Below, piece after piece: positions 58,903 through 64,000 of a stretch of 64,000 bases of DNA (position 1 is its first letter; each line of letters starts with the position of its first letter). The DNA is from Pseudomonas inefficax (GTDB taxonomy: Bacteria > Pseudomonadota > Gammaproteobacteria > Pseudomonadales > Pseudomonadaceae). Below the pieces are notes generated by a model. That model saw only the letters and a list, made by a program, of their open reading frames with translations. It searched no databases and had not been told where the DNA came from. The position numbers and the translations under genes were made by a program. The DNA lies in NCBI RefSeq assembly GCF_900277125.1, contig NZ_OPYN01000240.1, forward strand, positions 62,001 to 126,000, given 5' to 3'.

Positions 58903-59801
58903 TGGAACGCCAGCTGGAGGCTTATTGCGCACACCTGCGCAACGAGCGCCAGGTGTCCGAGCACACCCTGCTGGGCTACCGCCGCGACCTGGACAAGGTG
59001 GTCGCCTACTGCAAGGAACATGGCATTGCCGGTTGGCAGGCGCTGCAGATCCAGCAGCTACGCCAGCTGATCGCCCGTCAGCACCACCACGGTCAGTCCT
59101 CGCGCAGCCTGGCCCGGCTGCTGTCGGCGGTACGTGGCCTGTACCGCTACCTGAACCGCGAAGGCCTGTGCCAGCACGACCCGGCCAGCGGCCTGAGCGC
59201 GCCCAAGGGCGAACACCGGCTGCCCAAGGTGCTGGACACCGACCGCGCCCTGCAGTTGCTCGATGGCGGTGTCGACGATGACTTCATCGCCCGTCGCGAC
59301 CAGGCCATCCTCGAACTGTTCTATTCGTCGGGCCTGCGCCTGTCCGAGCTGACCAATCTCGACCTCGATCACCTCGACCTTGCCGCCGGCCTGGTGCAGG
59401 TGCTGGGCAAGGGCGGCAAGGCCCGCGTGCTGCCGGTCGGGCGCAAGGCCCGCGAGGCATTGCAGGCCTGGTACCGCCTGCGCGGCATCGGCAACCCGCG
59501 CGACCGAGCAGTGTTCATCACCCGCCAGGGCAACCGCATCAGCCCACGGGCCGTTCAGCAACGGGTGAAGGCGGCCGGTGAGCGCGAACTGGGCCAGCAC
59601 CTGCACCCGCACATGCTTCGCCATTCCTTCGCCAGCCATGTGCTGGAATCGTCCCAGGACCTGCGCGCGGTGCAGGAGATGCTCGGCCACGCCGACATCG
59701 GCACCACGCAGATCTACACCCACCTGGACTTCCAGCACCTGGCCGCGGTGTACGACAGCGCCCACCCTCGGGCCAAACGCAGCAAAGGCACAGACTCATG
59801 A
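58902..59801 (+). CDS. xerC: Tyrosine recombinase XerC
   Basis: Site-specific recombinase that resolves chromosome dimers at dif with XerD, 299 residues. Catalytic residues are R146, K170, H237, R240, H263 and the nucleophile Y272 (in TTQIYTHLDF). The N-terminal SAM-like domain is typical (LEAYCAHLRNERQVSEHTLLGYRRDL, quoted by its ends). It starts at ATG overlapping the DUF484 stop and its stop overlaps the HAD gene start by 4 bp. Confidence 0.97.
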   Translation: MERQLEAYCAHLRNERQVSEHTLLGYRRDLDKVVAYCKEHGIAGWQALQIQQLRQLIARQHHHGQSSRSLARLLSAVRGLYRYLNREGLCQHDPASGLSAPKGEHRLPKVLDTDRALQLLDGGVDDDFIARRDQAILELFYSSGLRLSELTNLDLDHLDLAAGLVQVLGKGGKARVLPVGRKAREALQAWYRLRGIGNPRDRAVFITRQGNRISPRAVQQRVKAAGERELGQHLHPHMLRHSFASHVLESSQDLRAVQEMLGHADIGTTQIYTHLDFQHLAAVYDSAHPRAKRSKGTDS

Positions 59802-60493
59802 GCATCAAGCTGATCACCTTCGACCTCGACGACACCCTGTGGGATACCGCGCCGGTAATTGCCAGCGCGGAAGTCGTGCTGCGCGATTGGCTCGAAGCCA
59901 ACGCCCCAATCCTCGGCGGCGTGCCGGTGGAGCACCTGTTCGCCATTCGCGAGCGCCTGGTGCAAGCCGAACCCGGCCTGAAGCACCGCATCAGCGCCCT
60001 GCGCCGACGAGTGCTGTTCCATGCCCTGGAAGAAGTCGGCTACAGCGAAAAGCATGCGCAGGAACTGGCCAACGAAGGCTTCGAAGTATTCCTGCATGCC
60101 CGCCACCAGGTGGAGATTTTCCCGGAGGTGCAGCCGGTGCTGGAGATCTTGCGCCACCACTACACCTTGGGCGTGGTTACCAACGGCAATGCCGACGTGA
60201 GCCGCCTGGGGCTGGCGGACTATTTTCGCTTTGCCCTGTGTGCCGAGGACCTCGGCATCGGCAAGCCGGACCCGGCGCCGTTCCTCGAAGCCCTGCGCCG
60301 CGGTGACGTGGACGCCAGCGCAGCAGTGCACATCGGTGACCACCCGGGCGATGACATCGCCGGCGCCCAGCGTGCCGGGCTGCGCGCGGTATGGTTCAAC
60401 CCTCAGGGCAAGGCGTGGGTAGGCGAACAGGCGCCTGATGCCGAGATCCAGCGCCTGTCGCAGTTACCCGACATCCTCGCGCGCTGGCGCTGA
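59798..60493 (+). CDS. HAD-superfamily phosphatase (YjjG/FMN-phosphatase-like)
   Basis: The protein has 231 residues. HAD motif I is FDLDDTLWDT (nucleophile D9, acid D11), motif II is VVTNGNADV (Thr/Ser), and motif III/IV GKPDPAPFLEAL...HIGDHPGDD. The cap is of C1 type. In E. coli the equivalent gene YigB after xerC dephosphorylates FMN. It starts within the last codons of xerC (ATGA), so it is the last gene of the lysA run; a REP pair and a bidirectional terminator follow. Confidence 0.9.
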   Translation: MSIKLITFDLDDTLWDTAPVIASAEVVLRDWLEANAPILGGVPVEHLFAIRERLVQAEPGLKHRISALRRRVLFHALEEVGYSEKHAQELANEGFEVFLHARHQVEIFPEVQPVLEILRHHYTLGVVTNGNADVSRLGLADYFRFALCAEDLGIGKPDPAPFLEALRRGDVDASAAVHIGDHPGDDIAGAQRAGLRAVWFNPQGKAWVGEQAPDAEIQRLSQLPDILARWR

Positions 60494-60500
60494 CAGGGGC

Positions 60501-60602
60501 CGCTTCGCGGCCCATTCGCGGGCACGCCCGCTCCCACAGGTTCACCACCGCTCTCAGGTCCTGCGCCGACTCTGTGGGAGCGGGCGTGCCCGCGAAGAGG
60601 CC
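60501..60602. repeat. Inverted pair of class I REP elements
   Basis: CATTCGCGGGCACGCCCGCT...CCCACAGG and CTGTGGGAGCGGGCGTGCCC...CGCGAAG face each other after a leading GGCCGCTTCGCGGCC hairpin. Confidence 0.93.
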
Positions 60603-60631
60603 GGCACAGGCAACCCAAAACCCGCAGGCAC

Positions 60632-60663
60632 AAAAAAGCCCGCAGCGACGGCGGGCTTTTTTT
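60632..60663. terminator. Bidirectional Rho-independent terminator
   Basis: AAAAAA-GCCCGC-AGCGACG-GCGGGC-TTTTTTT. T-rich arms on both strands serve the HAD gene (+) and sutA (-). Confidence 0.93.
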
Positions 60664-60674
60664 CGATCAGCCAC

Positions 60675-61004
60675 TCAGATAGGGCGGCTGCCGTACTTGT
60701 TGTCCGGCTTCTTGGGCGGGTCGGCGACCACGTTGGCCTCAACTTCCTGAACCTTGCCGCCGCGAGCGAGGAACTCTTCCATGGCCCTGGCCAGGGCGTC
60801 ACGCTCCTTCTGCTTGGCTTCCATGCTCGGCATCTCGTCTACCGCGACTGCGGCCTTGGATTTGCCCTTGGCAGCAGGTGCCGGGCTGCTGTCGTCATCG
60901 CCAGCATCTTCGGCGCCGTCATCAGCTGCCGCTTCGAGGCCTTCATCACCCTCGTCTTCGTCGCCTACTTCGAGGTCATCATTTTCCAGATCGTCGTCGC
61001 TCAT
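60675..61004 (-). CDS. sutA: SutA-like transcriptional regulator, acidic
   Basis: The protein has 109 residues, close to P. aeruginosa SutA (105), an RNA polymerase-binding factor for slow-growth survival. The N-terminal half is extremely acidic and disordered (DDDLENDDLEVGDEDEGDEG type, quoted only as residues 3-22), a helical middle (MEAKQKERDALARAMEEFLA, about 60-80) follows, and a basic tail ends PPKKPDNKYGSRPI. In P. putida it is expected to boost rRNA and other promoters under starvation. No neighbour operon. Confidence 0.9.
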   Translation of the reverse strand: MSDDDLENDDLEVGDEDEGDEGLEAAADDGAEDAGDDDSSPAPAAKGKSKAAVAVDEMPSMEAKQKERDALARAMEEFLARGGKVQEVEANVVADPPKKPDNKYGSRPI

Positions 61005-61434
61005 GTTCTACCTCATGACTTGCGAAAAGCAGGTTAGTTATAGACCAGTGCAGCCGTAGACCGGCAGCCACCAGTGAAAATTCAACTGGCCGTGGGTTAG
61101 GCCACTGCCCTAGGGTCGGCGCTCCTGATGGGAGGCGGCACCCAGCAGGCCCTGCTCCTGGCAGGACCTGACAAATTCTTTAGCCCCTGCTGGCCACACG
61201 CTATTGGCAAGCCTAGCAAAGGCTGGCGAAGCGTGTGGACTACTCGTCAAACACCCTTCGGCGCGCATTCTAGCGCGCCAGCAGAAAAAGCAAAGCACCA
61301 TCAATGCTCTGCGTTTTGTAAGATTTCCGCCTACGTCGCGAACGTGTTGAATAAACCGTTTGCCGTGCGGGAAATGCTAAAAATCTGGCAAAAAAAATGC
61401 CCGGCAAGCCGGGCAAGTTTTTACCGCGTCGCAG
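61005..61434. other. sutA-amtB gap (430 bp)
   Basis: It contains the amtB terminator (61390-61415) and the sutA promoter area, where a TATAAC (61037-61042, minus strand) lies 33 bp before the sutA ATG. Open frames at 61110-61304 and 61128-61502 lack ribosome sites and family resemblance. I see nothing else supportable. Confidence 0.6.
61390..61415 (-). terminator. Rho-independent terminator of glnK-amtB
   Basis: On the minus strand TGCCCGGC-TT-GCCGGGCA is followed by eight T, 20 bp after the amtB stop. Confidence 0.93.
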
Positions 61435-62766
61435 TTACAGGTTGTAGCCGCGCTCGTTGTGTTGAGCCAGGTCGAGGCCGACCGACTCTTCTTCTTCGCT
61501 GACCCGCAGGCCCATCACCACATCCAGCACCTTGAGGATCACGTAGGTGACGATGGCGGTGTAGACCACGGTGAAGATCACGCCCTTGGCCTGGATCCAG
61601 ACCTGCATGCCGATGTCGGTGACGGCACCGAAGCCGCCCAGCGCCGGGGCTGCGAACACGCCAGTGAGGATGGCGCCGACGATACCGCCGATGCCGTGCA
61701 CGCCGAAGGCGTCCAGCGAGTCGTCATAGCCGAGCTTGCGCTTGAGGCTGGTGGCGCAGAAGTAACAGACCACACCCGAGACCAGGCCGATCACCAGGGC
61801 CCCCATGGGGCCTACGGTACCGGCAGCCGGGGTGATGGCGACTAGGCCGGCGACTACACCCGAAGCGATGCCCAGGGCGCTCGGTTTACCGTGGCCGATC
61901 CATTCGGCGAACATCCAGCCCAGGGCCGCAGCGGCGGTGGCGATCTGGGTCACCAGCATGGCCATGCCGGCGGTGCCGTTGGCGGCAGCGGCAGAGCCTG
62001 CGTTGAAGCCGAACCAGCCGATCCACAACATGGCCGCGCCCATCAGGGTGTAGCCCAGGTTGTGGGGGGCCATCGGGGTGGTCGGGTAGCCCTTGCGCTT
62101 GCCCAGCACCAGGCAGCAGACCAGGCCAGCGATACCGGCGTTGATGTGCACCACGGTGCCGCCAGCGAAGTCCAGCACGCCCCAGTCCCACATCAGTGCG
62201 CCGTCACCGCTCCAGACCATGTGCGCGATCGGCGCGTAGACCAGGGTGAACCAGATGCCCATGAACACCAGCATCGCGGAGAACTTCATGCGTTCGGCAA
62301 AGGCACCCACGATCAGCGCCGGGGTGATGATGGCGAAGGTCATCTGGAAGGTGATGAATACCGCTTCAGGGAACAGCGCGGCAGCCGAGGTCAGGTTCGA
62401 GGGCGTGACGCCGCTGAGGAAAGCCTTGGAGAAGCCGCCGACGAAGGAATTGAAGTTGAGCACGCCCTTTTCCATACCGGTGGTATCGAAGGCCATGCTG
62501 TAGCCGTAGACGACCCAGAGAATGCTCATCAGGCCAGTGATTGCAAAGCACTGCATCATCACCGACAGCACGTTCTTGGAACGCACCATGCCGCCATAGA
62601 ACAGGGCCAGGCCCGGAATGGTCATGAACAGCACCAGCGCCGTTGCGGTCAGCATCCAGGCGGTGTCGCCGGAGTTCAGCGCTGGGGCAGCTTCCTCTGC
62701 CAGGGCAAGCCCGGGCATTACGAGGGACAATAGGGCTCCTAGCCCTGCGATCTTACGCAGAGTCAT
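61435..62766 (-). CDS. amtB: Ammonium transporter AmtB
   Basis: Trimeric ammonia channel, 443 residues with signal-like N-terminus (MTLRKIAGLGALLSLVMPGLALA) and eleven helices. Phe-gate and S1 region: LVLFMTIPGLALFYGGMVRSKN; twin-histidine segment INAGIAGLVCC and DALFxHGIGG-type (GVHGIGGIVGAILTG). Downstream of glnK by 46 bp, on a shared nitrogen-controlled transcript; GGAG before ATG. GlnK blocks it when nitrogen is ample. It ends with a strong terminator. Confidence 0.97.
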   Translation of the reverse strand: MTLRKIAGLGALLSLVMPGLALAEEAAPALNSGDTAWMLTATALVLFMTIPGLALFYGGMVRSKNVLSVMMQCFAITGLMSILWVVYGYSMAFDTTGMEKGVLNFNSFVGGFSKAFLSGVTPSNLTSAAALFPEAVFITFQMTFAIITPALIVGAFAERMKFSAMLVFMGIWFTLVYAPIAHMVWSGDGALMWDWGVLDFAGGTVVHINAGIAGLVCCLVLGKRKGYPTTPMAPHNLGYTLMGAAMLWIGWFGFNAGSAAAANGTAGMAMLVTQIATAAAALGWMFAEWIGHGKPSALGIASGVVAGLVAITPAAGTVGPMGALVIGLVSGVVCYFCATSLKRKLGYDDSLDAFGVHGIGGIVGAILTGVFAAPALGGFGAVTDIGMQVWIQAKGVIFTVVYTAIVTYVILKVLDVVMGLRVSEEEESVGLDLAQHNERGYNL

Positions 62767-62812
62767 GTTGTTTTCTCCTGGGGCGTTGGGTTTGGTGAGG
62801 CTTTGTTGCTGC

Positions 62813-63151
62813 TTAGATCGCGTCGGTATCGGTTTCGCCGGTACGGATACGGATCGCCTGCTCCAGATTCACCACGAAAATCTTGCCGTCACCGATCTTG
62901 CCGGTGTTGGCTGCCTTGGTGATGGCTTCGATTACCCGATCAAGGTCCTTGTCATCGATGGCGACATCGATCTTCACCTTGGGCAGGAAATCGACCACAT
63001 ATTCAGCACCGCGATACAGCTCGGTGTGGCCCTTCTGCCGACCGAAGCCTTTGACTTCAGTGACGGTGATGCCCTGCACGCCGATTTCCGACAGCGACTC
63101 GCGCACGTCGTCCAGCTTGAACGGCTTGATGATGGCTGTGACTAGCTTCAT
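62813..63151 (-). CDS. glnK: Nitrogen regulatory PII protein GlnK
   Basis: 112 residues, the PII length. The uridylylation site is Y51 in GHTELYRGAEY (T-loop), and B-/C-loop signatures GDGKIFVV and RIRTGETDTDAI are present. I start at MKLVTAIIKPFKLDDVRE, preceded by GGAG. It is first in glnK-amtB, behind the sigma-54 promoter at 63311-63327 and NtrC-type site at 63401-63417. Naming glnK rather than glnB follows its amtB linkage. Confidence 0.97.
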   Translation of the reverse strand: MKLVTAIIKPFKLDDVRESLSEIGVQGITVTEVKGFGRQKGHTELYRGAEYVVDFLPKVKIDVAIDDKDLDRVIEAITKAANTGKIGDGKIFVVNLEQAIRIRTGETDTDAI

Positions 63152-63310
63152 GAAACTCTCTCCCGATTTGGTGGACTTGCCCCAGGAAAACAAACCCGTC
63201 TCAAGTCTAAGCGCAGCGGTTGGCTTTGTAACGCGTCGTCGGCATCCGGCTCCGCGTGCGCACTGCCTGGTCACAAGGAACTGCATCAGTGCATGGCTCG
63301 CAGTGGTCTT

Positions 63311-63327
63311 TGCAGAAACCTTGCCAG
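63311..63327 (-). promoter_or_regulatory. Sigma-54 promoter of glnK-amtB
   Basis: On the minus strand CTGGCAAGGTTTCTGCA has GG-N10-GC spacing; against consensus YTGGCACGN4TTGCA only two conserved positions differ. Predicted start is near 63300, about 150 bp before glnK. Confidence 0.8.
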
Positions 63328-63400
63328 TTCCGTCAAAGCGCGGGAAAACAGTGAGTTATGTGAAACAGTCGGGATTGGCCAGTCGCCAGCATGTGAAACA

Positions 63401-63417
63401 TGCACAATGTCGGTGCA
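63401..63417. promoter_or_regulatory. NtrC-type enhancer site
   Basis: TGCACAATGTCGGTGCA has TGCAC-N7-GTGCA, the 17-bp NtrC palindrome layout, about 105 bp upstream of the predicted sigma-54 start of glnK-amtB, the normal enhancer distance. A second, poorer site may be near 63446-63458. Confidence 0.75.
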
Positions 63418-63477
63418 TCCCGACCTGTGGCGCTGCTCGAAAAATGTGCAACTGCATGGCGAGCGCGAATGATTTTT

Positions 63478-63592
63478 GTGGGAGCGGCCTTGTGTCGCGA
63501 AAGGGGCGCGCAGCGGCCCCGGCAATACATGCTGCACAACCGATATCCGGGGCTGCTGCGCAGCCCTTTCGCGACACAAGGCCGCTCCCACA
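63478..63592. repeat. Inverted pair of class II REP elements with inner hairpins
   Basis: GTGGGAGCGGCCTTGTGTCG and CGACACAAGGCCGCTCCCAC; spacer with GGGCGC-GCA-GCGGCCC and GGGGCTGC-TGC-GCAGCCC arms. Confidence 0.92.
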
Positions 63593-63670
63593 AGGGACCA
63601 ATGTGCAATTAAGGGCCAGGTTCGCCCGTGCTACACTGCCGGCCATTTCCCAGTATCAATGGACAGCCCC

Positions 63671-63937
63671 ATGCTCGCGCCCAAAGCCCTTCTCGACGCC
63701 CTGAGCGACCAGGCCTCGCGCCTGTTCAGCAGCGATACCGCCCAGCCCCGCGCCGAACTGGAAAGCCAGTTCAAGGTGCTGATGCAAGGTGCCTTCAGCA
63801 AGCTCGACCTGGTCAGCCGCGAAGAGTTCGACAGCCAGATGGTCGTGCTGGCGCGCACCCGCGCACGCCTCGAAGCCCTGGAAAAACAGGTAGCCGAGCT
63901 GGAAGCACGGCTGAACCCAGCCCCACAGGATGAATGA
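63671..63937 (+). CDS. ubiK: Ubiquinone biosynthesis accessory factor UbiK
   Basis: Small UbiJ partner (formerly YqiC/BMFP family) supporting late ubiquinone steps, 88 residues. An N-terminal amphipathic part (MLAPKALLDALSDQASRLF) is followed by a coiled coil (LARTRARLEALEKQVAELEARL, quoted by its ends L61-L82). I start at MLAPKALL; an in-frame ATG four codons earlier (MDSPMLAP) is also possible. It points out of the window; the next gene is not visible. Confidence 0.9.
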   Translation: MLAPKALLDALSDQASRLFSSDTAQPRAELESQFKVLMQGAFSKLDLVSREEFDSQMVVLARTRARLEALEKQVAELEARLNPAPQDE

Positions 63938-64000
63938 GCGCGCAAGGGCATGAAAATACAGGGTAACGCCCTAGCCTGAAAAACCACGACGCACACTTGT

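Larger units (their letters stand above)
63152..63670. promoter_or_regulatory. glnK-ubiK divergent control region (519 bp)
   Basis: From left to right: about 150 bp of glnK leader, the sigma-54 promoter (63311-63327), the NtrC-type site (63401-63417), a class II REP pair (63478-63592) that separates the two genes' regulation, and TACACT (63631-63636) that may be the ubiK -10. No gene is seen. Confidence 0.7.

Noticed and set aside
58902..59801. XerC gene as sign of an integrated element
   Set aside because: It sits in the conserved dapF-DUF484-xerC-HAD run, codes for the housekeeping recombinase, and there are no att-like repeats or phage genes.
61128..61502. 124-codon plus-strand frame between sutA and amtB
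   Set aside because: It crosses the amtB terminator and runs into amtB antisense; no ribosome site, no family.

Overview
The window looks like core chromosome of a Pseudomonas putida-group bacterium. The G+C content is high. Gene content and order follow the conserved Pseudomonas block spu (polyamine) - argA - gcv - ubiI/ubiH/pepP - zapA/6S RNA - rho - trxA - ppx/ppk - cyaA - lysA/dapF/xerC - sutA - amtB/glnK - ubiK. Intergenic gaps are filled with inverted pairs of the short REP palindromes typical of P. putida. I see no tRNA or rRNA gene, prophage, insertion sequence, transposase or CRISPR array, and no frameshifted gene. The only truncated gene is the polyamine permease cut by the left edge.

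Layout. 1-8.7 kb: polyamine uptake and gamma-glutamylation. A leftward spuB-spuC-spuD-spuE-spuF-spuG run faces a rightward spuI across a 574-bp control region. 8.8-11.4 kb: argA and an ArgE-type deacetylase. 11.6-16.4 kb: a CYTH/CHAD protein, an Lrp/AsnC regulator divergent from a small unknown gene, a solitary GspE/PilB-type ATPase and a DUF2388 secreted protein. 16.5-21.1 kb: glycine cleavage system gcvT-gcvH-gcvP. 21.2-24.0 kb: ferric-iron ABC permease and binding protein without an adjacent ATPase. 24.2-29.0 kb: yecA-like gene, pepP, ubiH, a DUF4442 hotdog protein and a UbiI-type hydroxylase, tightly coupled. 29.1-30.6 kb: a coiled-coil gene, zapA, 6S RNA and fau. 30.6-38.2 kb: a 50-residue membrane protein, an EVE protein, a HlyD/RbbA/YhhJ-type ABC exporter, a FliL-like protein and a quinone oxidoreductase. 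38.2-43.8 kb: chaC, a ferredoxin-flavin reductase coupled to ubiD, rho, trxA. 44.0-51.3 kb: convergent ppx/ppk, DedA and a fatty-acid hydroxylase overlapping tail to tail, elbB, yaiI. 51.4-55.5 kb: cyaA, rnk, DUF1289, cyaY. 55.9-60.5 kb: a rightward lptM-lysA-dapF-DUF484-xerC-HAD run. 60.6-64.0 kb: sutA, the nitrogen-controlled glnK-amtB operon and ubiK.

How the genes connect. Polyamines enter by SpuDEFG(H) and are then glutamylated or transaminated by SpuI/SpuB/SpuC. ArgA and ArgE serve arginine, the precursor of those polyamines. Four loci feed ubiquinone synthesis (ubiI/ubiH, ubiD, ubiK, perhaps the DUF4442 gene). Ppx, Ppk and the CHAD protein all touch polyphosphate. Control sites found by eye are a sigma-54 promoter plus an NtrC-type enhancer for glnK-amtB, a PHO box before ppx, a weaker Fur-like palindrome before the iron-binding protein, intercistronic hairpins around spuD, and several intrinsic terminators.

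I did not find a convincing undescribed multi-gene system. The most unusual items are the DUF4442 gene inside the ubiquinone operon, the orphan secretion ATPase, the 168-bp antisense coding overlap, the Lrp-linked small gene and the composite REP elements with conserved internal hairpins.
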